From positions 1 through 34,853 of the forward strand of contig CAISHO010000142.1 in assembly GCA_903885165.1 (NCBI GenBank): a stretch of DNA of 34,853 nucleotides, given 5' to 3'. Below, one piece after another: positions 17,844 through 25,460 of this stretch. Source of the DNA: an uncultured Nitrosomonadales bacterium. Its GTDB lineage: Bacteria > Pseudomonadota > Gammaproteobacteria > Burkholderiales > Gallionellaceae. Made by a program: the position numbers and the translations under genes. Below the pieces are notes generated by a model. It was not told the origin of the DNA and made no database searches. It saw only the letters and a program-made list of their open reading frames with translations. Numbering within the stretch: position 1 is the stretch's first letter; each line of letters starts with the position of its first letter.

Positions 17844-19496
17844 TCATCCAATGCGACAGGAAGACTTTTTGTCTCCACTCGCGCATATATTGCATTCATC
17901 TGCCAAGCAGAACTGTCCACGTCCAGCATTCTTGGCTTGATACATAGCCTGATCAGCCGCAATCAATAATTTTTCCGGGGCACATTCGCCATCGCCTATG
18001 GCAATACCGACGGAGGTTCCTAATTGACAAGTTTGATCCCGGATAACAAAGGACTGTTGAAATACTTCCAGGCATTTATTTGCCACTAACTCAGCAGCAA
18101 CTCGAGCATTCTGACTCAGATCCGACAGCAGAATGACAAACTCGTCGCCACCCACGCGAGCCAAGGTATCCTCGCAGCGCATTACTGCCCCAAGGCGTTT
18201 GGCCACCTCGCATAGAGCGGCATCCCCCGCTTCATGCCCCAGTCCGTCATTGATCGGTTTGAAGCCATCCAAATCCAGAAACAATACGGCAACTTGCCAT
18301 TGGTTACGCTTTGCTCTTGCAAACGCTTGTTTCATACGATCTGCCAACAGTTGCCGATTAGGAAGTCCGGTGAGTGTGTCGTGTTGCGCAAGATGCTCCA
18401 GTTCGGTTCGGCTTGCGAGCAATTTTGACAAAAGGCGATTGAATGCGAGTGTCAGGTGTCCAACTTCGTCATTGCGCACCAGCGGAAGAGGTTCGAGAGG
18501 GATTTCACCGAGCGTCATTTGGTTTGCATGCAGTGCCGCATTCATGAGCGGGCGCAGAACACGGCGCATGGCAAACACCATGAAGAGAATAAAGAGTGGC
18601 AGCATGATCATCGCACTTTTAATAATATAATCACGCAAGCGGGTAACGGAGGCGAACGCTTCACGGGTTGGTAGTCTGGCTACAACAAACCAGCCGCTGT
18701 CAGGGACGGAAGAGAACGCAGCCAATTCTTCGATGTTACGCGCATTGATAGTGACCCCGGCGCCACGAAATCCCTTCATCGCTTTATCGTGTAATTTATT
18801 TATTCCTTCCATCGGCGTTGGCTTAAGAACCAGACTGGCATCTGACGCACCGACAAACAAGTTGTCGCGCGGTGAAATTAACAATAACCCCCCTGTGCTG
18901 CCGATGCGAGTTGTGTATAGCGCTTCCATAAAGTTAGAAGAATGTAGCGCAGTAATTCCTACCAGCACGGCCAGTACTTTTCCTGTAGCGTCACGTAATG
19001 GCATCGCCATCGGTAACACAGGCACATTGGAGGCTCGTCCGTTGACGGCACAACCAATTGCAGGATTGCCCTTCATGGCTTGTTGAAAATAGTCACGATC
19101 TGCATAAGACTTGCCGGTTCGTTCAGGTAACGCGGGGTAGGCCGCCAGCACAATACCGGTAGGATCAAGAACGAATAAGCCTAATGAGAACAGCGGGTTC
19201 ATGTCTTGATGTTCACCTAGCCATGCCTGTAACTGTTTCGGATTGTGTAGTAATACCGGCGGGATTTTTTCCGCAGCACGAGCCAGAAATTCACGGCGCT
19301 GCACGATGTCGCGATTAATATCCTGTGCGACATAATCTGCTATCGTCAGCAGTTGAGCCGATGTCAGTTCGCTCACGTCTTTGCGCAGGTAATCGGTCAG
19401 AATAAAAACTCGACCAAGCGCGCCGCTAATAAGGATCGCTATGCCGAGCAAAATCAAGCGGGTAGTGATGCTGTTGAAATTGGGACGGAGATTCAT
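17844..19496 (-). CDS. Membrane diguanylate cyclase with CACHE-type sensor, HAMP-like and GGDEF domains
   Basis: Makes cyclic di-GMP from two GTP. From ATG 19496 (550 residues) it has one N-terminal helix, a periplasmic double-CACHE-like sensor domain (about residues 40-290, with SYADRDYFQQAM and AMPLRDATGKVLAVLVG blocks), a second helix, a HAMP-like linker (with RNDEVGHLTLAFNRLL) and a C-terminal GGDEF domain (HDTLTGLPNRQLLADRM to RVGGDEFVILL and beyond). The GGDEF motif is intact, and RCED, five residues before it, is a canonical inhibitory RxxD site, so product inhibition is expected. A TTG start at 19541 is possible but lacks support; no good ribosome site is seen for either. The ligand is unknown. 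Confidence 0.9.
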   Translation of the reverse strand: MNLRPNFNSITTRLILLGIAILISGALGRVFILTDYLRKDVSELTSAQLLTIADYVAQDINRDIVQRREFLARAAEKIPPVLLHNPKQLQAWLGEHQDMNPLFSLGLFVLDPTGIVLAAYPALPERTGKSYADRDYFQQAMKGNPAIGCAVNGRASNVPVLPMAMPLRDATGKVLAVLVGITALHSSNFMEALYTTRIGSTGGLLLISPRDNLFVGASDASLVLKPTPMEGINKLHDKAMKGFRGAGVTINARNIEELAAFSSVPDSGWFVVARLPTREAFASVTRLRDYIIKSAMIMLPLFILFMVFAMRRVLRPLMNAALHANQMTLGEIPLEPLPLVRNDEVGHLTLAFNRLLSKLLASRTELEHLAQHDTLTGLPNRQLLADRMKQAFARAKRNQWQVAVLFLDLDGFKPINDGLGHEAGDAALCEVAKRLGAVMRCEDTLARVGGDEFVILLSDLSQNARVAAELVANKCLEVFQQSFVIRDQTCQLGTSVGIAIGDGECAPEKLLIAADQAMYQAKNAGRGQFCLADECNICASGDKKSSCRIG

Positions 19497-19541
19497 GAGG
19501 ATAGTCACAAGGAAAACAGTCCAGTTAAATATACGATTCAA

Positions 19542-19799
19542 AATTGTACTTGTAAGTCAATAGCTGGTTTTAGGTTATATATTCAGCATGTTGAATTACG
19601 ACTGATGACACTTTTTTGCTTGTCAAGAACGTCAGTTTTTTTGCTGGATGTTTCCACATCGAACATCCTGTAATGGCACTTTTCTGAAATTAAAAAATGG
19701 CGGCAATATAGCTGCGATTTGTGAACGTCGTCCGTCCTTTGCTGATCCCTTCGTTACATTTCATGATTCGCCACTGCAATGGATGATTGTACTCGGATT
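19542..19799. other. Stretch without an intact gene upstream of the diguanylate cyclase
   Basis: Together with the remnant at 19800-20115 and 20116-20162, this 621-base gap between the diguanylate cyclase and nnrS holds no intact gene. The AT-rich part near 19550-19620 contains a minus-strand TTGACT that could be a -35 box for the diguanylate cyclase, without a good -10. I see no other feature. Confidence 0.5.
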
Positions 19800-20115
19800 C
19801 GAGCAGAAAATTGGCTATCAAAATTGATTCTGAATGCAGATAAGTCTCTGTACATTCTGGCAGCATGGTTTACTGCCGGCGATTGTGCCGATCACCGGTT
19901 GCGCTGTAAAGATCTTTACCCTCTTTCTGTGTCTAGCAAGACGCCTGAATTTGTATCGTCACAGCTTCTTTAGCACTGTTCCTGATCGTGACCGCTGCTG
20001 TCGACTGCCTAACAGACAACTCAATCTGGGTAGGGTCGAGATCCTAAGCACTCGCCGGACCGGACGCGAACAGAGCACCAAGCAGGCTTACCTGAAACAC
20101 AGACAAGCGGTGCAT
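19800..20115 (-). pseudogene. Decayed PapD-like fimbrial/pilus chaperone remnant
   Basis: Reading the minus strand from ATG 20113-20115 gives a signal-peptide-like MHRLSVFQVSLLGALFASGP and ASA, then amber (20044-20046), then DLDPTQIELSVRQSTAAVTI-RNSAKEAVTIQIQASC, a second amber (19933-19935), then TQKEGKDLYSATGD and a frame loss near 19890. The pattern is that of the first half of periplasmic chaperones: a strand such as PTxxELSxxQ, a TIRN turn, VTIQIQA, then W-x-Q-x-x-G-x-D-x-Y. The second stop falls where the family has Trp (TGG to TAG). Sequence after 19890 is too degraded to align by eye. No usher or pilin gene is nearby. Confidence 0.55.
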
Positions 20116-20162
20116 ATTCCAATTGCAGTTTGAGTTTATCAAGACCAACTCATTGCCAGATA

Positions 20163-21323
20163 TCAATGTTCTTTTCCATCCACCCGCGATTGCAACAAAT
20201 ATGGAATATAGCGCCAGGCGAGCACAGAGTAACTAAAAAACCAGCAGGCTGCGGCAAGCATAATCCAAATTTTATAGTCAGCCTCATCAATCTGCGGCGC
20301 GATCAATCGATAGGCAAATGCCAGCAGCATCAGCCAGAGCACCAGTTTATCTCCAAAATCAAATACCACCATGCGACCGGTGTGCCCCTTAGTAATGCGC
20401 ATCAGCATAGCCGGTATAATCAGCCCCATTGCACCAAAGGTAAATACATGAATAGAAATGGAAATCGAAAATTCAGGATGCCGCGTTAAACGCAAGGCTT
20501 CGATGACCAGTTGCGCGATGATCGCCAGATAGCCCAGATACATGATACCGATATCGAGTCGCTGCATGGCCAGATACGGTTTCCAGAACAAAAACCTGAA
20601 GCTCAACAGCAGCGCGGCGAGTAAAGCGATTGCGCCCGCCAGGGGCGGTGGCAGAAAACTGGCGAACACCAGTGTCAAACCAGACAGTTTGATGGCTAGG
20701 TTCAACGTCGAGTTACTCAAAATTTCAACCTGAAACGAACCACGCATGAATTGCGTTACGGTACGCTCCAGCATCACCAGAAATGCCACCCGAAACAATC
20801 CGACCGCCATCACCAGTCCGTCCTGAAAATAGTCCGCACTCAACAACAGATTCTTACTGATCAAAAACATCGGTAAAACTAGTAAAAAAAGGAAATTATC
20901 TCGATAGAAATCAGTCTTGCGGTTACGAGCCAGCGTCCAGGCAATCATCGCCACGATAGAACCCAGAAACAGATGATTGGAAAAGAAAAAAAGCCAATGC
21001 GGCAACAGCCCTTCAAACCACATCCCTGCCCGTTCCAGCAACCAGGCGACCACAAGAAACATCAGCGCAGCCCCGTGATAGCCGCGCACCTTGACCCAAC
21101 TACGGGTAGCAGTGAGCAAAAATCCACCCAGAACCGCCCAGCCAAAACCGAAAAACATCTCATGCGCATGCCACTGCAGCACTGAAAACGTCGTTTTCGG
21201 CGCGAGTATCAGGTCTGAATAAATCCATGCCCAGACTACCGGAAGCGTGAGACCGGCTAAGATTGCCAGTATAAAGAACGGGCGAAAACCCAGCAGCCAG
21301 AGGGGATGTGTAGAGAATTTCAT
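20163..21323 (-). CDS. nnrS: NnrS family membrane protein
   Basis: A 386-residue protein with about 12 hydrophobic helices. The start MKFSTHPLWLLGFRPFFILA matches the conserved PLWxLGFRPFF opening of NnrS, and LQWHAHEMFFGFGWAVLGGF with two close histidines is the next family block; HVFTFGAMGLIIPAMLMRITKGHTGR is the diagnostic late block. NnrS proteins are heme- and copper-containing and protect cells against nitric oxide, as shown for Rhodobacter and Vibrio homologues. It lies 41 bases after nsrR on the same strand, consistent with a common transcript under NsrR control. Confidence 0.93.
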   Translation of the reverse strand: MKFSTHPLWLLGFRPFFILAILAGLTLPVVWAWIYSDLILAPKTTFSVLQWHAHEMFFGFGWAVLGGFLLTATRSWVKVRGYHGAALMFLVVAWLLERAGMWFEGLLPHWLFFFSNHLFLGSIVAMIAWTLARNRKTDFYRDNFLFLLVLPMFLISKNLLLSADYFQDGLVMAVGLFRVAFLVMLERTVTQFMRGSFQVEILSNSTLNLAIKLSGLTLVFASFLPPPLAGAIALLAALLLSFRFLFWKPYLAMQRLDIGIMYLGYLAIIAQLVIEALRLTRHPEFSISISIHVFTFGAMGLIIPAMLMRITKGHTGRMVVFDFGDKLVLWLMLLAFAYRLIAPQIDEADYKIWIMLAAACWFFSYSVLAWRYIPYLLQSRVDGKEH

Positions 21324-21364
21324 CGAATTTTAAAGAAGTAATTGAGGAGAGATAAGCACCAATT

Positions 21365-21829
21365 TCAACTGCGCGCGACGCGTACGGCTGGTATTTTTTC
21401 CAACATAAGAGCGGCATTAAACGTTGCACCCTCCTTCACCAGATCTGCCAGCGTCGATTGTCGCAGCACGGCAAAAAAGGCAGCAAGCGCGTTATCAAGC
21501 ACCCCGCTCAACTTGCAAGCTCCGATAATTACACAAGGATTTTTTGCCTCGCCGAAACACTCCACCAGATTGAAGTCGTCTTCGGTGGCACGCAGCACAT
21601 TCTCGACGTTAATTTCAGAGGGAGAACGCGCGAGCTTGACGCCACCATTGCGCCCGCGAGTGCTGACTATCAGACCGGATTTAGTCAGTTGATGAGAAAT
21701 TTTCACAAGATGATTTTTTGAGATGGAAAAACGTTCGCTGACCTCCTGTATAGTGACGGATTGTCCATAGCGCAATGCCAGATACATCATCAGGCGTAAC
21801 CCCAGATCCGAATAGAGCGTCAGTTTCAT
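21365..21829 (-). CDS. nsrR: Rrf2-family nitric-oxide-sensing repressor NsrR
   Basis: A 154-residue Rrf2 regulator. The opening MKLTLYSDLGLRLMMYLALR and the helix-turn-helix segment SVTIQEVSERFSISKNHLVK are like NsrR, and TRGRNGGVKLARSP is the wing. Three cysteines at 91, 99 and 105 (C-x7-C-x5-C) correspond to the [Fe-S] ligands of NsrR; in E. coli the spacing is Cys91-Cys96-Cys102. IscR-type spacing does not fit. NO damage to the cluster relieves repression. The gene starts two bases after the HPP gene stop, and a matching palindrome lies upstream of the operon. Confidence 0.88.
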   Translation of the reverse strand: MKLTLYSDLGLRLMMYLALRYGQSVTIQEVSERFSISKNHLVKISHQLTKSGLIVSTRGRNGGVKLARSPSEINVENVLRATEDDFNLVECFGEAKNPCVIIGACKLSGVLDNALAAFFAVLRQSTLADLVKEGATFNAALMLEKIPAVRVARS

Positions 21830-21831
21830 CC

Positions 21832-22761
21832 CTACCCCTCAAAGGCAACTTGCCGTATCCTGCGCCAGGCATCGTCTTTCAGTATCACTTCATATTGCTG
21901 CCAGTTGCTAAAGTCGGTCAGCGTCGCCGTTTTAACGATACCTTCCCCGTAGCCTGTCACGACTTGATAAGTCACCTCATCGCCCGACAAAAATTGCACC
22001 TTACGCACCGAAAGATCTTCTCCCTGCTCGCCATTGCTGTAATAAAGCCCCGCCGAAATTTGTTCTGACAAATCCGACAATTGCCAGGCATGCTTAACGG
22101 CCAGCCGGTATATTTTGCTCAAATCATCCTCAGAAATATCGACATAGGAACCGATCTCGCCCAATGCATATTTAAAATCTCCATGACCCAACTGGTTGTG
22201 CACTTCGGTTTTTTGCACCTTAGCCGCCGCCGGCCGTAAACCTGCAGGATAGCGACGCCACGGAAAAGCATAGTTCACCAAGACGGCAACTATCAGAATC
22301 ACCATCGCATTGAGCAACACCGGCGTCAACACAAACTGAAAACCCATCGCGTGCAGCGATTCTCCGCCCATCACCGCAGTGAGCGCGGTAGCACCTCCCG
22401 GCGGATGTATACAACGCAGATAGTACATCGCCGCGATCGCCAATCCAACTGCGAGGGGCGCTGCGATCAGCGGGTTTGAAATTGATTGCGCGCATGCAAC
22501 ACCGATCAGGGCGGACACCAGATGACCGCCCAGCACGGGCCAGGGCTGAGAGAGCGCGCCACCCGGCACGGCAAACAGCAAGACCGCCGAAGCGCCCATC
22601 GAGGCGACCAGCATGGCAGCCCCTTGTATCCCCAGATAATGCCCGCTTACCCAAATAACCAATAAAACTCCGATGAATCCACCGGCTGCCGAAATGAGTT
22701 TTTCGGCGTGACCGGTCGCGTCAGCCGAAATTCCCAATATCTTATTGATTTTATTTAACAT
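21832..22761 (-). CDS. HPP family membrane protein with extra C-terminal domain
   Basis: A 309-residue protein. Residues about 20-175 hold 5-6 hydrophobic helices and the HPP signature CIHPPGGATAL near residue 117; GGHLVSALIGVA precedes it. HPP proteins are integral membrane proteins, and a plant plastid member has been linked to nitrite transport. Residues about 185-309 are soluble and mostly polar (HGDFKYALGEIGSYVDISED, then WQLSDLSEQISAGLYYSNG and a beta-rich end); I do not recognise this part. The gene lies between a DUF2249 gene and nsrR. Together these suggest a role with nitrite or NO, which is inferred from context. Confidence 0.85.
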   Translation of the reverse strand: MLNKINKILGISADATGHAEKLISAAGGFIGVLLVIWVSGHYLGIQGAAMLVASMGASAVLLFAVPGGALSQPWPVLGGHLVSALIGVACAQSISNPLIAAPLAVGLAIAAMYYLRCIHPPGGATALTAVMGGESLHAMGFQFVLTPVLLNAMVILIVAVLVNYAFPWRRYPAGLRPAAAKVQKTEVHNQLGHGDFKYALGEIGSYVDISEDDLSKIYRLAVKHAWQLSDLSEQISAGLYYSNGEQGEDLSVRKVQFLSGDEVTYQVVTGYGEGIVKTATLTDFSNWQQYEVILKDDAWRRIRQVAFEG

Positions 22762-22792
22762 TTTTTAGATGACACAATTGACGAAGGCTCGA

Positions 22793-23053
22793 TTATAGCC
22801 GTTTAAAATTGATCGCGATTTGACCGGGTTCCCGACTGACGTAGTGAATTGAAATCCGCTCTCCGTAACGCTGTGTTAGTTGCGAGAGCAGAGGCACAGG
22901 ATCGTGATCGTTGACGAAACTCATGGTCTCACCAGGATTCAAGGCATCCAGCGCACCAAAAATGGCGGCATGACGAAAGCGTTTTGCAACACCGCGCGCA
23001 TCAAACGGATAGCACAAATCAAAAGAAATGGTATTAGCGCAATTGTGTGTCAT
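22793..23053 (-). CDS. DUF2249 protein
   Basis: An 86-residue protein starting at ATG 23051-23053, chosen because AAAGGA lies about 8 bases upstream; the longer frame from 23098 lacks this. The core has FDARGVAKRFRHAAIFGALDALNPGETM, then the family motif NDHDPVPLLSQLTQRYG and a closing EPGQIAINFKRL, which define DUF2249, a small TusA-like fold common near denitrification and NO-stress genes. It has one Asp-His-Asp-Pro (DHDP) motif. It is the first gene of the leftward set and starts 54 bases from the nearest base of the NsrR-like palindrome. Confidence 0.85.
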   Translation of the reverse strand: MTHNCANTISFDLCYPFDARGVAKRFRHAAIFGALDALNPGETMSFVNDHDPVPLLSQLTQRYGERISIHYVSREPGQIAINFKRL

Positions 23054-23106
23054 ACGGGTGTCCTTTTTAGTTGGAAAAATTACAGTCACAGCGCTCATCG
23101 CGTTTT

Positions 23107-23129
23107 AACATGTATAAATGATACATGTT
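23107..23129. promoter_or_regulatory. Perfect palindrome, candidate NsrR operator
   Basis: AACATGTAT (23107-23115), 5-base spacer AAATG, ATACATGTT (23121-23129). The 9-5-9 layout and the AAnATGnAT half-site match the known NsrR consensus (AAGATGCAT-type half-sites in a 23-bp dyad). It lies between the divergent DUF2249 and hemerythrin genes, overlapping where both promoters should be; a TATAGT is at 23135-23140 on the plus strand. Confidence 0.75.
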
Positions 23130-23175
23130 TTATTGTATAGTGCGTAAAGTTTCTAAAACACTAAAGGATATGCAG

Positions 23176-23610
23176 ATGAGCACCCTTTCCACATTCATGA
23201 GCTCTGGACACAAAACCTGCGATGAAGCCTTCGCCATCGCCGAGGAAGCTGCCTTGGGCGGAAACTGGCACAAAGCGAGCGACGCCTTCAATGCGTTCCA
23301 CAACGACATGGCGCAGCATTTTCGCATGGAGGAAGAGATATTATTTCCTGCACTAATCAGCAGCGGAGGACCATCCGGGCCAGTGTCGATCATGCTCATG
23401 GAGCATGCGCAGATGAACGAGTTAATAGAACAGATGGCTGATTCCGTAGCCGGACAGGATGCGGAAGAATACGGCGGTTTATCCGAAACGCTGCTGATCG
23501 TGATGCAACAACACAATCTCAAGGAAGAGCAAATTCTCTACCCCATCGCTGATCGTATTTTGGCGTGGCAAATGGATGAATTATTCACACGACTCAAGGC
23601 AGTTGAATAG
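23176..23610 (+). CDS. Hemerythrin-domain protein (DnrN/YtfE-like context)
   Basis: A 144-residue four-helix protein with the diiron histidines and carboxylates of the hemerythrin fold: His12, His48 and Glu52 in FHNDMAQHFRMEEEILFPAL, His77 in MEHAQMNEL, His113 and Glu117/118 in QQHNLKEEQILYP. ATG 23176 was chosen because AAGGA lies 7 bases upstream; ATG 23170 is too close. NO-induced proteins of this type repair Fe-S clusters or bind NO/O2. It lacks the N-terminal ScdA domain seen in YtfE/RIC. It is the first gene of the rightward set. Confidence 0.9.
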   Translation: MSTLSTFMSSGHKTCDEAFAIAEEAALGGNWHKASDAFNAFHNDMAQHFRMEEEILFPALISSGGPSGPVSIMLMEHAQMNELIEQMADSVAGQDAEEYGGLSETLLIVMQQHNLKEEQILYPIADRILAWQMDELFTRLKAVE

Positions 23611-23612
23611 CA

Positions 23613-23828
23613 ATGATCGCACTGGATGTACGCGGACTGCCACCGCCCGAACCTTTCGAGCAGATCATGCTGGCGCTGGAAACACTCATCAAAGACGATG
23701 TGCTGCGCGTGCTGATACACCGCGAACCCTATCCGCTCTATGAGATGTTGCGCGAATCAGGCTACCGCCACCAGACCACCGCGCTGCCAGACGGCAATTT
23801 TTCCATTGAGATCGGCCGGGCATCATGA
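23613..23828 (+). CDS. Second DUF2249 protein
   Basis: A 71-residue protein: IALDVRGLPPPEPFEQIMLA, the exact opening of DUF2249, then LIHREPYPLYEML and a C-terminal NFSIEIGR strand. It is shorter than the divergent paralogue at 22793 and has REPYPLY in place of DHDPVPLL. It starts two bases after the hemerythrin stop and overlaps the next gene by 4 bases (ATGA), so it is co-translated with both. The function is unknown; the genetic link with a diiron protein suggests a redox or Fe-S partner, which is inference. Confidence 0.85.
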   Translation: MIALDVRGLPPPEPFEQIMLALETLIKDDVLRVLIHREPYPLYEMLRESGYRHQTTALPDGNFSIEIGRAS

Positions 23829-25087
23829 GTACTGCCATGCTCAGCACCGAACAGGCACCGCCTATTACTGTTCCGCTGCGCTTCTTTGCCATGGCCCCCC
23901 TGTTTTTACTGCTGGCTGCCGCAATACTAGCGACAGGTAACAGTTTCACCGACGCGCCCTTACTTTTGGCCGCCACCCACTGCCTGACGCTGGGATTTAT
24001 CACGATGGTAATGGCAGGCGCCATGCAACAGATCTTGCCGGTGGTCATCGGAAGTCCTATGCCGGCCTCAAAATCGATTGCCTGGCTCACCCTGTTGCCG
24101 ATGAGCACGGGTACGTTATCGTTAGCCGGCGGTTTTCTATATAGCAACCCTGCTCTGCTCTATGCCGCCTGCCTAATATTGGGCTTCGGTTTTTTAATAT
24201 TTATTTCGGCCTGCCTGATCGCCATATATCGCGCCGCCGCACGAACGTCCACCCAATTCGCGCTATTGCTGGCCATTCTCACCCTGACCATCACGGCCAC
24301 CTTGGGTATCATTCTGGCAAACGGCTATGCATCCGGCACCGCATTAGACTATTCGAAACTGACCGCCGCGCACATCAGCATGGGGCTAGGTGGTTGGGTG
24401 ATATTGCTGATTGCCGGTGTCTCCTATCAGGTAGTACCGATGTTCCAATTGACACCTAATTATCCCGGCTGGTTCTCGTCTGGTTTTGCGCCCGCCCTGT
24501 TCGTCGTCCTGCTGCTGGGTCTAGTTGCTCGCTGGTGGGATGTCATTTCATTGGGCTATTTATCAGCCGGACTTTTCTGGATGTTGGCGGTCAGTTTTGC
24601 AATAATCACCTTGAGACTGCAAAGCCAGCGCCGGCGACGGGTTGCCGATGCGACTTTGAGCTTTTTCCGGTTAGGGATGAGCAGCCTGTTGTGCGTCGCA
24701 CTACTTTCAACGTTAGCCCTGTATCCACCGCTGCAAGAAGATTTGACGACACTGTCCGTCGTCATTTTCATCACGGGTTTTGCGCTATCCGTGATTTTTG
24801 GCATGTTATACAAGATTGTGCCGTTCCTGGTCTGGTTCCATCTGTTTCGCGGCGGCGTCAAAAAAGGCGTGCCCAACATGAAATCCATTATCCCTGAAGT
24901 CTGGATGTGGCGGCATGTACAGTTGCACCGGGCGACCCTGCTGGCGATCCTGACCGCTTCAATCTGGAATCCGGCCCGCTGGCTGGCAATAACAGGGCTG
25001 GCACTCCAAAGCATACTACTGAGTTATGCCCTGTTCACGGCGATTACCATTTATCAGCGGACTCTTAAAAATCTCACTAACGCCTGA
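23825..25087 (+). CDS. 12-helix membrane protein, NnrS-like or heme-copper-oxidase-I-like
   Basis: A 420-residue protein with about 12 hydrophobic segments and no large soluble domain. Histidines lie in or at the ends of helices: His52 in AATHCLTLGFITMVMAGAM, His183 in AAHISMGLGGWVILLIAG, His339 in PFLVWFHLFRGG, and His364/His368 in WRHVQLHR. This spread is reminiscent of heme-binding membrane proteins such as NnrS and the CcoN/NorB subunit. It has no close match to the NnrS opening at 21323, so I call it a distant relative only. It lies between DUF2249 and SirB genes. Confidence 0.7.
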   Translation: MSTAMLSTEQAPPITVPLRFFAMAPLFLLLAAAILATGNSFTDAPLLLAATHCLTLGFITMVMAGAMQQILPVVIGSPMPASKSIAWLTLLPMSTGTLSLAGGFLYSNPALLYAACLILGFGFLIFISACLIAIYRAAARTSTQFALLLAILTLTITATLGIILANGYASGTALDYSKLTAAHISMGLGGWVILLIAGVSYQVVPMFQLTPNYPGWFSSGFAPALFVVLLLGLVARWWDVISLGYLSAGLFWMLAVSFAIITLRLQSQRRRRVADATLSFFRLGMSSLLCVALLSTLALYPPLQEDLTTLSVVIFITGFALSVIFGMLYKIVPFLVWFHLFRGGVKKGVPNMKSIIPEVWMWRHVQLHRATLLAILTASIWNPARWLAITGLALQSILLSYALFTAITIYQRTLKNLTNA

Positions 25088-25088
25088 C

Positions 25089-25460
25089 ATGAATCTGATT
25101 AAAACACTCCATGTATCCTGTGTCCTAATCAGCTATACGCTGTTTTTTCTGCGCGGAATCTGGACACTGAAAGCGTCCAACATCATGCAGCAACGCTGGG
25201 TCAAAATCGTGCCACATCTGGTCGATACCCTGCTGATTTCTTCTGCCATACTGCTCGCCTACTCGATCGGACAATACCCGTTTCAAGACGTCTGGCTAAC
25301 CGAAAAATTTCTCGCCCTGCTGCTGTATATCGGGCTGGGGTCCATTGCCCTGCACGGTGGTAAAAATATGACGCAACGCCTGTTAGCCTGGCTGGCCGCA
25401 CAAGCGATATTTGCCTGCATTGTGACCATCGCCCTCCGCCACGCATCCATCTTCCTATGA
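25089..25460 (+). CDS. SirB-family membrane protein
   Basis: A 123-residue protein with four hydrophobic helices. MNLIKTLHVSCVLISYTLFF is a typical SirB opening with the conserved His in KTLHV; LRGIWTLK, KIVPHLVDTLLISSAI and a late GGKNMTQRLLAW complete the pattern. ATG 25089 begins one base after the stop of the preceding membrane gene. SirB proteins are of unknown function despite an old link to invasion regulation in Salmonella. Co-transcription with hemerythrin and NnrS-like genes suggests a link to NO stress here. Confidence 0.87.
   Translation: MNLIKTLHVSCVLISYTLFFLRGIWTLKASNIMQQRWVKIVPHLVDTLLISSAILLAYSIGQYPFQDVWLTEKFLALLLYIGLGSIALHGGKNMTQRLLAWLAAQAIFACIVTIALRHASIFL

Noticed and set aside
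19497-19541. TTG start extending the diguanylate cyclase by 15 residues
   Set aside because: The ATG at 19496 gives a normal N-terminus and the TTG has no ribosome site or family support.
19542-20162. A full chaperone-usher fimbrial operon
   Set aside because: Only a fragmentary chaperone is visible; no usher, pilin or adhesin frame is present in the gap or next to it.
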